Part shown: positions 49,588-58,719 of the stretch, in pieces
Position numbering within the stretch: the first letter of the stretch is position 1
Layout of the letters: the number at the start of each line of letters is the position of its first letter
Source: an uncultured Gammaproteobacteria bacterium
GTDB lineage: Bacteria; Pseudomonadota; Gammaproteobacteria; Magnimaribacterales; Magnimaribacteraceae
DNA length: 64,000 nucleotides
Assembly: GCA_913031395.1 (NCBI GenBank)
Contig: CAJWDT010000001.1
Location: 1 to 64,000, forward strand
Direction: 5' to 3'
The notes under the pieces: generated by a model
Told to the model about the DNA's origin: nothing
The model's database searches: none
The model's input: only the letters and a program-made list of their open reading frames with translations
Made by a program: the position numbers and the translations under genes

Positions 49588-49971
49588 TTATTCTTCACAA
49601 GAGGCGTTATATTCCTCTTCAGTCATTAAGTTTTGGAAGGCTTGGCTATCATCTAATTTAATTTTAAAAAACCATCCTTCTTCTAGAGGGGAGCTATTTA
49701 CAATCTCAGGTTCATCGAATAATTTTTCGTTTACCTCGATTACTTCTCCAGATAAAGGAGAATAAACATCAGAAGCAGCTTTTACAGACTCTACTATCGC
49801 AGATTCTTCTTCCGCATCTAATTCTTTTCCTAAATCAGGAAGTTCAACAAAAACAATATCGCCTAGTAAATCTTGAGCATGTTCGCTTATCCCGACTGTC
49901 AAAACACCTTCTTCGTCTATTCTTCCCCATTCGTGACTAGCAAGAAACCTTATTTCATTAGATGCACTCAT
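49588..49971 (-). CDS. gcvH: Glycine cleavage system H protein
   Basis: HEWGRIDEEGVLTVGISEHAQDLLGDIVFVELPDLG; ESVKAASDVYSPLSGEVIEVN. Confidence 0.96.
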   Translation of the reverse strand: MSASNEIRFLASHEWGRIDEEGVLTVGISEHAQDLLGDIVFVELPDLGKELDAEEESAIVESVKAASDVYSPLSGEVIEVNEKLFDEPEIVNSSPLEEGWFFKIKLDDSQAFQNLMTEEEYNASCEE

Positions 49972-51065
49972 AATCTTTCCTTAAATATTTCTTTACCTTC
50001 CTTAACAAATCGTGGTGTTCCTATTTTAGCAAAAATCTTTTTATCTCTCACTTCTGCGAAACATTTTTTACTATCTTTTTTTGGAATTCTTGCCAATCCG
50101 ATTGGCTTTTTGAGGGTGGGGGAATAGGTACCACTTGTAACAACACCTTCAAGAGTTTTGTCTTCATCAAAATAAAGCTTTTGACCTTGTCTTAATATTG
50201 CTCTTTCTTCCAGCATAATACCAACTAACTCAAATTCCTTTCTAGTGGTTCTAGACTTCAGGAGAGCATCTTTACCATAGAAATTTCGATCATTATCGTT
50301 TAAATCAACCGTCCATGACATGTTACATTCAAAAGGAGAGATAGAATCATCCATCTCAAACCCGTAAAGATTCATCCCGGCTTCTAACCTCAGTGTATCT
50401 CTTGCAGCTAAGCCAACAGGCATAGCACCTGCATCAAGGGCATTTTGCCAAAGATTAATAGCCTGATCATGCGGCAGTATCACCTCAAACCCTAATTCCC
50501 CTGTATAGCCGGTTTTAGCAGCAAACATATCATTACCAGATACACCTTGTTGGCGTTTTTTTGATTCTAAAAGTTTAACGATTGGAGCAGGGCACTCTGA
50601 TAAAACTTCAGACGACTTAGGCCCTTGCACGGCGATCATAGACAAATCATCTCGCTCTTGCATGTCAACTCGATAATCTCCTTTCTTAGAAGAAATCCAT
50701 TTAAGGTCTTCACCTCTTGTTGCACAGTTAACCACTAGCCTATAACCAAAATCCATCTTGTAGGCTATGAGATCGTCTATTACAAACCCATTATCATTAA
50801 GCATGGCAGAGTAGAGACCTTCGTAGTCTTCAGAGAGTTTATTTATATCGTTCGCTATGAGCTTTCGAATGAACTGATTTACTTCTTTTCCTTTGAAGTC
50901 AAGAATTGTCATGTGAGAAACATCGAACATGCCACAATTCTCTCTAACGCTATTATGTTCATTGATTTGAGAGCCGTAATTTATTGGCATAGACCACCCA
51001 TGGAAATCCACCATTTTGGCATCAAGGTCTAAGTGATTTTGGTAAAGAGAAGTTTTTTTAGTCAA
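49968..51065 (-). CDS. gcvT: Glycine cleavage system T protein (aminomethyltransferase)
   Basis: MVDFHGWSMPINYGSQINEHNSVRENCGMFDVSHM; RDTLRLEAGMNLYG; TSGTYSPTLKKPIGLARI. Confidence 0.96.
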   Translation of the reverse strand: MTKKTSLYQNHLDLDAKMVDFHGWSMPINYGSQINEHNSVRENCGMFDVSHMTILDFKGKEVNQFIRKLIANDINKLSEDYEGLYSAMLNDNGFVIDDLIAYKMDFGYRLVVNCATRGEDLKWISSKKGDYRVDMQERDDLSMIAVQGPKSSEVLSECPAPIVKLLESKKRQQGVSGNDMFAAKTGYTGELGFEVILPHDQAINLWQNALDAGAMPVGLAARDTLRLEAGMNLYGFEMDDSISPFECNMSWTVDLNDNDRNFYGKDALLKSRTTRKEFELVGIMLEERAILRQGQKLYFDEDKTLEGVVTSGTYSPTLKKPIGLARIPKKDSKKCFAEVRDKKIFAKIGTPRFVKEGKEIFKERL

Positions 51066-51128
51066 TGTTCAATTATTAAGGGAGAATTGTACTATTTCTC
51101 ATTTCACTTGTCTGTTAGATAGAGGCAA

Positions 51129-51151
51129 TTATCCACTAGAAATGTGGATAA
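51129..51151. promoter_or_regulatory. Inverted pair of DnaA-box-like sites TTATCCAC-TAGAAAT-GTGGATAA
   Basis: Perfect 8-bp inverted repeat; right arm TGTGGATAA is an exact reverse-strand DnaA box (TTATCCACA), left arm TTATCCACT is 8/9. Confidence 0.45.
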
Positions 51152-51288
51152 GTTTGTTAATTGATTACTAAGATGCAGTGCTAGTAGCCATCAATCTATA
51201 TTGTACAATTATTAACCAATTTTTTTATTAACCTAATCACTACATGCAATGTTAATATCTTGTTTTTTTAATTATCTAGTGACAGTAA

Positions 51289-52488
51289 ATGGACTACACA
51301 TCTAAGTTTGAAGCATTCAAAGAAATGGACCTTTCTTTGGATTTAACTAGAGGCAAGCCTTCAGCTGATCAGCTAGATCTATCCAATAGTCTTGTAAAAT
51401 ATGATGAGAATGACCTTATCCTTAATGGTCTCGATCTAAGAAACTATGGAGAAATCAAAGGATTAGAATCTTGTAGAGAGCTTGGAGCAGAAGTTCTTGG
51501 ATGTAAAAAAGACTACGTGTGGTCGGGAGGGAATAGCAGCCTTTCTTTAATGTCGCAGTTTCTTACCTTTCTTTTTGTGCAGGGCAATGGTGAGAGCCCT
51601 TGGAATAATAAAGAACGCGTATCAATTCTGTGCCCAGTGCCCGGATACGATAGGCATTTTAAGCTCTGTGAGACTTTTGGTATCAATATGATTCCTGTTG
51701 GAATGACAGGAGAAGGTCCAGACCTCGAAGAAGTAAAACAACTTGTAGAAACAGATGATTCTATTCGAGGCATATGGTGTGTACCAAAATACTCTAATCC
51801 TACTGGTGAAGTTTATAGCCTTGAAGTAACTAAAGGCCTTTTGGATATATTTGGACAATCTAAATATAAAAGTGTAATTTTTTGGGACAATGCCTATGCG
51901 GTTCATGATTTATCGGATCAAACACCTCTACCCGATATTTTTAGTATCGCAGAAGCAAGAGGGTTTGAAGATTTAGTCGTACAGTTTGGATCAACTTCTA
52001 AAATAACCTTTGCAGGTGCTGGAATAGGATTTATTGCAATGTCTCAAGCTAATCAGGATTTGTTCCTTCCTTTTTATTCTGCGTTGATGATTGGTCCTGA
52101 TAAATTAAATCAGGCCAAGCATGTAAGATTTTTTGAAGAGAATAATCTTTCAGAACACATGAGAAAACATGCAGATATTGTAAAACCTAAGTTTGATCTT
52201 GTAGATGCTAAGCTTAGACAGCAAAATTTTGGGACTTGGACTACTCCAAAAGGAGGTTATTTTCTTCTTTATAAGGCCAAGGAAGGTTTTGCTAAAAAAA
52301 TTATTTCATTGGCAGGAGAAATTGGACTTAAATTAACTCCGGCAGGTGCTACACATCCCTACGGAGTTGATGGTGAAGATGCTTATATTAGAATAGCTCC
52401 AACTGCTTGTAGTCTAGAAGAACTCAATACGGCAATGGATGTATTTTTATGTTGTGTGGGCGTTGCTGAGGACCAAGCAAGCAAGTAG
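51289..52488 (+). CDS. PLP-dependent aminotransferase (aspartate aminotransferase subgroup Ic-like, PF12897-type)
   Basis: LDLTRGKPSADQLDLSN; CPVPGYDRHF; GSTSKITFAGAGIGF. Confidence 0.9.
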   Translation: MDYTSKFEAFKEMDLSLDLTRGKPSADQLDLSNSLVKYDENDLILNGLDLRNYGEIKGLESCRELGAEVLGCKKDYVWSGGNSSLSLMSQFLTFLFVQGNGESPWNNKERVSILCPVPGYDRHFKLCETFGINMIPVGMTGEGPDLEEVKQLVETDDSIRGIWCVPKYSNPTGEVYSLEVTKGLLDIFGQSKYKSVIFWDNAYAVHDLSDQTPLPDIFSIAEARGFEDLVVQFGSTSKITFAGAGIGFIAMSQANQDLFLPFYSALMIGPDKLNQAKHVRFFEENNLSEHMRKHADIVKPKFDLVDAKLRQQNFGTWTTPKGGYFLLYKAKEGFAKKIISLAGEIGLKLTPAGATHPYGVDGEDAYIRIAPTACSLEELNTAMDVFLCCVGVAEDQASK

Positions 52489-52490
52489 AT

Positions 52491-52823
52491 CTAGTTCTTA
52501 CTATTTTCTAATATCTCGTAGGATGCTCCATCAAAACCGCCAAAAAATACTGGCACATCCGGATGTTCAACAGGTATGTTGCTATCATCTACTAAGAGGT
52601 TCTGCTGAGAAACATAGGCTGAATAAAATACTTGATCATTCTCTGCAAACACATGATAGAAAGGTTGATCTTTTTTTGGTCTTATAGCTGCAGGAATAGA
52701 TTGATACCATTCCTCGGTATTATTAAATTCAGGATCTACATCGTAGATGACTCCCCTAAAATCAAGGTACTTGTGCTTAACAACTTGGCCGAGGGCATAT
52801 TCAGTATTTATTGTTTTCTTCAT
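52491..52823 (-). CDS. hspQ: Heat shock protein HspQ (hemimethylated-DNA-binding YccV-like)
   Basis: YALGQVVKHKYLDFRGVIYDVDPEF; QPFYHVFAENDQVFYSAYVSQQNL. Confidence 0.92.
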   Translation of the reverse strand: MKKTINTEYALGQVVKHKYLDFRGVIYDVDPEFNNTEEWYQSIPAAIRPKKDQPFYHVFAENDQVFYSAYVSQQNLLVDDSNIPVEHPDVPVFFGGFDGASYEILENSKN

Positions 52824-54034
52824 TCAATTAGATCGTTTAGGTTTGTGTCCGGGTTTGAAATTTGTTCAGCTTTTATTTTAACTTTATTTGTCACTAGCTT
52901 TCTACTTATTAAGAACTCTTTTGAATTATTGACTGCATCAACTGCTATAAGTTCTTCGCTTTTTGTGTAGAAGAGCATGAACTTTGATTCGCTTATATTT
53001 CCTCTGACAGTAACTTTATCATGTTCTCCTGAGAGTCCAACTATCTGTAATTTGTGATCGTACTGATCAGACCAGAACCAAGGAATTTGATTATATTCTA
53101 TGGGCTCATTCAATAGTCCGGAAGCAACAGTTTTTGATTGCTCCATTGCATTATGGACTGACTCTAATCTAATTTTTTTATTGAGCAGTTTATTCGGATG
53201 ATTTGTGCAATCGCCGCATGCAAAAATATTTTCATGACTAGTCTTACCAAATTCATCTACTATTATTCCATTATCGCAACTCACACCAGCACTTTCAGCT
53301 AATTCTGTGTTTGGCAATATGCCTGCCCCTATGATCACCATATCTGCTTTAATTTCTGAGCCATCAGAGCAAAGAACCTTTTCAGGATGTTTTGTTCCGA
53401 TAACCTCTTTAAGGCTTGTATTAAATTTAAATGAAACACCATTTTCCTTATGTAATTCTAAGTAATAATCAGAAATCTGAGGATCAACCGTTCTGTTCAT
53501 GACCCTATCAGCCATTTCTATGACGGTTACTTTTTTATTCTTTTTTGCAGCAATCGCAGCTACTTCCAGGCCTATATATCCTGCCCCTACAACAACAATT
53601 TCTTCGCTAGTTTCAATATCTGATTTAATTGATAAGGCATCATCAAGACCCCTAAGATAGTGAATAGAATTCAATGTATTACCAGGAAAGTCGAGCTTTC
53701 TAACTCTACTTCCAGTTGAAAAAACCAATTTATCAAAAGGTAGCGAAGAATTATCAGACAGAAGGATCTCTCCGTTCTCAATATCTACCTCTCTCGCTTT
53801 AATACCAAGCTTAAGTTGAATTTTATTTTCAACAAAATAATCTAGTTTTTTGAAGTAAAGTCTATCGTTGCCAATTGAATCTTCAAGAAATCCTTTGGAT
53901 AGAGGAGGTCTTTGATATGGGAGATGTTCTTCTTCACCAACAAGGGTTATCGACCCGGTATAGCCTTCTTTTTTTAAAGAAGTAATACATTGGATAGCAG
54001 ACTGACCTGCTCCAATTAAAACTAAATGCTCCAT
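52820..54034 (-). CDS. FAD-dependent ferredoxin/rubredoxin reductase family oxidoreductase
   Basis: LIGAGQSAIQCI; LPYQRPPLSKGFL; VVGAGYIGLEVAA; FACGDCTNH. Confidence 0.92.
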   Translation of the reverse strand: MEHLVLIGAGQSAIQCITSLKKEGYTGSITLVGEEEHLPYQRPPLSKGFLEDSIGNDRLYFKKLDYFVENKIQLKLGIKAREVDIENGEILLSDNSSLPFDKLVFSTGSRVRKLDFPGNTLNSIHYLRGLDDALSIKSDIETSEEIVVVGAGYIGLEVAAIAAKKNKKVTVIEMADRVMNRTVDPQISDYYLELHKENGVSFKFNTSLKEVIGTKHPEKVLCSDGSEIKADMVIIGAGILPNTELAESAGVSCDNGIIVDEFGKTSHENIFACGDCTNHPNKLLNKKIRLESVHNAMEQSKTVASGLLNEPIEYNQIPWFWSDQYDHKLQIVGLSGEHDKVTVRGNISESKFMLFYTKSEELIAVDAVNNSKEFLISRKLVTNKVKIKAEQISNPDTNLNDLIE

Positions 54035-54108
54035 GCTTAAAAAAGTTCTCGATTATTTTTTTGAAACTATCTAAAGTCTACATCTAAATTAAAAATAAGG
54101 GAGAAAAA

Positions 54109-54390
54109 ATGATAGGAATTGTTGCAACTTTAAAGATTAAGGAAGGATCTGGAGCAGATTTTGAGGCTGTTGCTAGTCAACTAGTTGAGAAAGTTAATGC
54201 TAATGAAGATGGTGTTGTATATTACGATCTATATAAAGAGGATGACACAACTTATGTCTTCTTAGAGAGATACAAGGATCAAGAAGCACAAGACGCACAT
54301 GGCAAAACAGACTATTTTAGAGAGCTTGGTGCTCAAATGGGAGGTTTTATGGCAGGCGCGCCTGAAATTAAGGTATTACAGTCTGTTTAA
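54109..54390 (+). CDS. Antibiotic biosynthesis monooxygenase (ABM) domain protein
   Basis: IGIVATLKIKEGSGADFEAVASQLVEKVNANEDGVVYYDLYK...FLERYKDQEAQDAH. Confidence 0.9.
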   Translation: MIGIVATLKIKEGSGADFEAVASQLVEKVNANEDGVVYYDLYKEDDTTYVFLERYKDQEAQDAHGKTDYFRELGAQMGGFMAGAPEIKVLQSV

Positions 54391-55449
54391 TTAAATTAAA
54401 TGAGGTTTTGAGAGATACTCTCTCGACCTCATTTCTTCTAGTCTGCTGATCGTCCTTTTGAAGGGCTCAATAAGTCTATCTCCAGCATAGAGACTATCTA
54501 AATCTGATTCTAGAGATAGTATAAGATTTACATTTCTTTCATAGCATTCATCTATTAATGCAATGAACCTTCTTGCAGAATCATCGCTTTCTCTTCCAAG
54601 AATAGGAATGTGGGACACAAATAGGGTATGAAATTCACTGCAAATTTCAATATAGTCTTTTGCGCTTCTTGGGCCCTCGCAAAGTTCTTTAAAGGATAGC
54701 CAAACAGAACCTTTTGATAGCTTGATTGTTTTTATCTTCCTCCCCAATATTTGAATATTCCTGTCTTCTTGATACTCATTATTTGTCAATTCAGAGAAGT
54801 TTGAGTTCAGTTCTTCCACGCCCCCATCTTCTTTATTAATAAGAAATATTTCTAATTGTTCAAGTGTTCTTAATCGATAATCTTGAGCAGAATTAAGCTC
54901 AAAAACCTCGCAATTTTCTTTAATGGACTCAATCGCTGACAGAAATCTACTCCGATGAAGACCATCTTTGTAGAGATGATTAGGATGAGTATTTGAAGTG
55001 GTTATTAAGGTGACTTTATTCTCAAATAGCTCGTTAATGAACCTGCCAAGGAGCATGGCATCTCCAATATCTTCAACATAGAATTCATCAAAACACAGCA
55101 CCTCCGTTTCTCTAGAGATATTTCTAGCTGCAATTTTTAGAGGGTCTTTTTGTCCAGAAATATTATCAAGTTCATCATGAAGATTTTTCATAAATCTATG
55201 AAAATGAACTCTCCTTTTTTTTTCTACATCAAGCGTTTCAAAGAAAATATCCATCATTTGAGTTTTCCCTCTGCCAACCTCACCTCTTATATAAAGTCCT
55301 TTTATTTTTTTTCTTACAAACCAGGACTTTGATCGTTTTGTTAGGGCGTGTCCCAACTCATCAAACTTTTTTAATAGTATGCTCTGCTCTTCGTCGAAGC
55401 TTAACTGTCCATCTTTTATTAAGCTGGAGTACAGATCCGAGGGTTTCAA
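54391..55449 (-). CDS. zapE: Cell division protein ZapE (AFG1-like ATPase)
   Basis: GLYIRGEVGRGKTQMMDIFFE; CFDEFYVEDIGDAMLLGRF; TSNTHPNHLYKDGLHRSRFLSAIE. Confidence 0.94.
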   Translation of the reverse strand: MKPSDLYSSLIKDGQLSFDEEQSILLKKFDELGHALTKRSKSWFVRKKIKGLYIRGEVGRGKTQMMDIFFETLDVEKKRRVHFHRFMKNLHDELDNISGQKDPLKIAARNISRETEVLCFDEFYVEDIGDAMLLGRFINELFENKVTLITTSNTHPNHLYKDGLHRSRFLSAIESIKENCEVFELNSAQDYRLRTLEQLEIFLINKEDGGVEELNSNFSELTNNEYQEDRNIQILGRKIKTIKLSKGSVWLSFKELCEGPRSAKDYIEICSEFHTLFVSHIPILGRESDDSARRFIALIDECYERNVNLILSLESDLDSLYAGDRLIEPFKRTISRLEEMRSREYLSKPHLI

Positions 55450-55452
55450 TGC

Positions 55453-55875
55453 TTAAGCGAAGTCAGGATTGTGAGTAAAGCTATGGATAGTCTCATCAGC
55501 AGGAGACCACTGGCATGCTGTAGAGCTCCAGAAGTTCGAATCTGCATTAATCCATGAAGAATCATCTATGCTTCCAGCTTTTATAAATTTAATATCTGAG
55601 TTTTCCTGTACAAAGGAAATTAATGGCGAGCCACACTCTGAACAAAAACCTCTTGATATGTGTGATCCTCCCGAGCCAGTTACAGTAAAATATTTTAATT
55701 CTCCTTCAACATTTAGTGAGCTATCTGGAATTAAAAGAATAGTGGCTTTTCCACTTCCCGTACTTTTTTGACAATCCTTACAATGGCAGTGATGTGCTGA
55801 TAAAGCTTCTGATTTATTAAAACTATATTTAACTTTTCCACATAAGCAGCCACCACTTTGTTGATCTTCACTCAT
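55453..55875 (-). CDS. GFA family (glutathione-dependent formaldehyde-activating-like) protein
   Basis: GGCLCGKVKYSF; HCHCKDCQKSTG; FCSECGSPL. Confidence 0.92.
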   Translation of the reverse strand: MSEDQQSGGCLCGKVKYSFNKSEALSAHHCHCKDCQKSTGSGKATILLIPDSSLNVEGELKYFTVTGSGGSHISRGFCSECGSPLISFVQENSDIKFIKAGSIDDSSWINADSNFWSSTACQWSPADETIHSFTHNPDFA

Positions 55876-55891
55876 ATTTATTCCTTGATTT

Positions 55892-56761
55892 CTATTTACT
55901 TGGTTTTTTTAACATTAAAGAGGGAGTTTTGTTCATATAGTCGACATATTCAGGATCCGACCCCCATTTCTTTTGGCCCCTATTTTCTAGCATAGGTATC
56001 CCGCTAATTCTTGTTAACAATATATATACAAAAATTGGCGATATTAATGTGACTAGTTGCCAGCCACTTAAGACTGGCAGTGCTATTAGAGTTAAACCCA
56101 ACCAGAGTGTTATTTCTCCAAAATAGTTAGGATGTCTGGACCAGGCCCATAGGCCGCTAGTAATAAATTCTTTGTCTTTATCTTGCTGCTTTTTGAAATT
56201 TCTTTTTTGTCTATCAGCTATGACTTCAATAGAAAAACCAAAGATCCATAAAGCCAGTCCTAAATATGCCATTCCACCTAGAGGAATATTTACATTAGAA
56301 GTAATCGCAGCCAAGCCAGCAGCCATGGTTAAGAACACCCAAAGACCGCCTATTGTCCATGTCATGATGTACCAATGAAATTGTGTTTTCATGACAGTAA
56401 ACCTATTATCTTTTCCATCTTGCTTAACCCTCAAAAAGAGAAATGACCCCAGTCTAAGAGCCCAGATAACTATCAATGAACCGATCAATAGATCTCTAGG
56501 GTCCATGGATGGATTGAGATAAAACCCGAGACCTATTGCCGCAAGATAAGAAATTGAACCGGTAAGATCAAAATAATGCTCAGTTTGGAAGATATACGAA
56601 GGTATGAAGATTATCCAATGCAGCACATAACTGACAGATGCACATAGGGCAAATAATGCTATTCCATTATAAATTTCAGATCCTTGGCTTCCTGCATAAG
56701 CGATGATTACTCCTAAAAGGATAGAGATAATTGTGGCTGGTATGGTTACAGTTCTTTTCAT
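55892..56761 (-). CDS. DUF1295 family membrane protein (steroid 5-alpha reductase-like)
   Basis: ITSGLWAWSRHPNYFGEITLWLG; DYMNKTPSLMLKKPSK. Confidence 0.9.
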   Translation of the reverse strand: MKRTVTIPATIISILLGVIIAYAGSQGSEIYNGIALFALCASVSYVLHWIIFIPSYIFQTEHYFDLTGSISYLAAIGLGFYLNPSMDPRDLLIGSLIVIWALRLGSFLFLRVKQDGKDNRFTVMKTQFHWYIMTWTIGGLWVFLTMAAGLAAITSNVNIPLGGMAYLGLALWIFGFSIEVIADRQKRNFKKQQDKDKEFITSGLWAWSRHPNYFGEITLWLGLTLIALPVLSGWQLVTLISPIFVYILLTRISGIPMLENRGQKKWGSDPEYVDYMNKTPSLMLKKPSK

Positions 56762-56825
56762 ATTTATTTAAATTTATTGATAGTCTATTAGAAGAGACAA
56801 TAACTTACTTTTCAAGTCATTTAGA

Positions 56826-57494
56826 TCAAGAATTCTTTGAAACCTTTTCTACTAAAGTAAGTCCTATACCGACACAAGGCCCTATACCAAAAACAAATAG
56901 AATTGTCCCTATCCCAACAACTCCGCCAAGAAGCCATCCTGAAATAACTGCCAAGAGTTCAATAATCGTCCTAATTGCTGGTAGTGAAGCGTTTGTTTGT
57001 TTTTGCAGGCCTATCATGAGGCCATCTCTTGGTCCTGGACCTAAATTACTACATAGATATATTCCGCTGCCAAGGCCTACTACTAGAATACCAAAACAGG
57101 CTTGAATTATTTTAAAGGTAATGTCATCTGGTTGGGGCAAATATGGAAGTGTTAAATCTATAGCTGAAGCGATAATTATTGCATTTAGTATTGTTCCGAT
57201 ACCAGGCACCTGTTTTAAGGGTATCCAAAAAATAAGAATGGCAATGCTAATAAAAAAAGTAGCCATACCAATAGAGAAGTCGGAACGCTTTGAGATGCCT
57301 TGAGCTAATACTGTCCAAGGGCTTACCCCCGAGCCGCTACCTATAATTATTGCTTCCCCTAAACCGAACAAAAAAAGTCCAATTACCAACATGATCATAG
57401 TTGTAAGCCTAGGTTTAGGATTCAGTGGAAAGTCTGAACTCCAGCTTAGAGAAGGGACCGCTTTGATAGAGAAAATTCTACTTAGAAACCTCAT
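56826..57494 (-). CDS. YczE/YitT-like membrane protein
   Basis: GLGEAIIIGSGSGVSPWTVLAQGIS; YLCSNLGPGPRDGLMIGLQ. Confidence 0.85.
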   Translation of the reverse strand: MRFLSRIFSIKAVPSLSWSSDFPLNPKPRLTTMIMLVIGLFLFGLGEAIIIGSGSGVSPWTVLAQGISKRSDFSIGMATFFISIAILIFWIPLKQVPGIGTILNAIIIASAIDLTLPYLPQPDDITFKIIQACFGILVVGLGSGIYLCSNLGPGPRDGLMIGLQKQTNASLPAIRTIIELLAVISGWLLGGVVGIGTILFVFGIGPCVGIGLTLVEKVSKNS

Positions 57495-57568
57495 GATGCT
57501 TTTAAATTATGGTTTAAATCGGGATAAATGTAGTTTACTCTGATGACGATTAACAAAGGAAATTTATT

Positions 57569-57931
57569 ATGATTACATTAATTCTTCTGGCTTTAGTATT
57601 AACCTTGATTCAACTTATGACTCCAGCATTTCTTAACAGTAAAAACTTGGAGTTTCTTATTTCAAATAGAGAAGGTTCTGTTGAAGAAGCACCTATTGTT
57701 GGTCGAACCAGAAGAGCTGGATCGAATATTCTGGAAACCCTCCCTGCCTTTTTAGCCTTAGCTATACTCTCGATGATGCTCGAAGTGGAAAACTATAATC
57801 TAGCAATGTTCTGGATAGGCTCTAGAGTAATTTATTACTTCTCCTACATGTTTGGTGTTTTATATTTAAGAACAATAATTTGGTTTGTATCAATAGTTTG
57901 TTTGGCAATGATGGGTATTGCGCTTATCTGA
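57569..57931 (+). CDS. MAPEG family membrane protein
   Basis: RRAGSNILETLPAFLALAILSMML; FWIGSRVIYYFSYMFGVLYLRTIIWF. Confidence 0.88.
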   Translation: MITLILLALVLTLIQLMTPAFLNSKNLEFLISNREGSVEEAPIVGRTRRAGSNILETLPAFLALAILSMMLEVENYNLAMFWIGSRVIYYFSYMFGVLYLRTIIWFVSIVCLAMMGIALI

Positions 57932-57937
57932 AGTTAA

Positions 57938-58714
57938 GTGAGTTATTTCTTTTCTGAAAAAGAACAACAAAAATATCTTGATGATGGGTTTGTTTGTAGA
58001 GAAAGTCAGTTCTCTCAAAAAGAAATTATTTCTTTTAGAAAAATATTTGAGAGTACTGTCAAGAAAGCACATTCAATATCAGACACAGGAAAGGAATATT
58101 TCTTAGATAAAAAGAGATTTGTCGATATCGATTGTCTGACTCTTCAGTATGAACCTGAGCCTCATAACCAGTTTTTGAAGGTAATAGAGCCAGCACACTC
58201 CCTAAACGATGGCTTAGATGAAATAACTTCAGATAGAAGAATAACTGATCCAATTAAATCCATTCTCTCCACAAACGAAATAAGTCTTTGGACTGATAAG
58301 TTAAATCTTAAAAGACCTAAAGTTGGATCAGGATTTGGTTGGCATCAAGATTCTCCATACTGGGTTCATGATAGTGAGGATGTAGAGTCTCTTCCTAATG
58401 TTTATATTTGTCTTGATAATGCCAATCAATCTAATGGATGCTTCAGTGTTATCAAAGGAAGTCATAAAGAGGGTTGTTTACCTGGAACATTTGATAATTC
58501 TCAATTAGGAGGGTTTTATACAGATAAGGATTGTTTTGATATCAAGGATGCTGTTGACCTTGAAGCAAGTGAAGGATCGCTCATATTTTTTAATCAGCAC
58601 ATAGTTCACGGATCAACCGCAAATCACTCTGATCAAGAGAGAAGGGCATACATAGTTACCTATCAACCCAAAGATAGAGCAATGTTGAAGTCCGGAAAAA
58701 TAAAGAATATTTAG
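57938..58714 (+). CDS. Phytanoyl-CoA dioxygenase (PhyH) family protein; GTG start
   Basis: DDGFVCRESQFS; GFGWHQDSPYW (HxD); NGCFSVIKGSHKEG; FNQHIVHGSTANHSDQERRAYIVTYQ. Confidence 0.9.
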   Translation: MSYFFSEKEQQKYLDDGFVCRESQFSQKEIISFRKIFESTVKKAHSISDTGKEYFLDKKRFVDIDCLTLQYEPEPHNQFLKVIEPAHSLNDGLDEITSDRRITDPIKSILSTNEISLWTDKLNLKRPKVGSGFGWHQDSPYWVHDSEDVESLPNVYICLDNANQSNGCFSVIKGSHKEGCLPGTFDNSQLGGFYTDKDCFDIKDAVDLEASEGSLIFFNQHIVHGSTANHSDQERRAYIVTYQPKDRAMLKSGKIKNI

Positions 58715-58719
58715 ACAGT

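Noticed and set aside
51066-51288. Possible glycine riboswitch upstream of gcvT
   Set aside because: No GGAGAG...CUCUC-type aptamer core or tandem arrangement could be found; the visible repeats are short palindromes and DnaA-like boxes.
56731-57105. 124-aa plus-strand ORF overlapping the DUF1295 and YczE-like genes
   Set aside because: Mostly antisense to YczE-like gene; no RBS and no motif.
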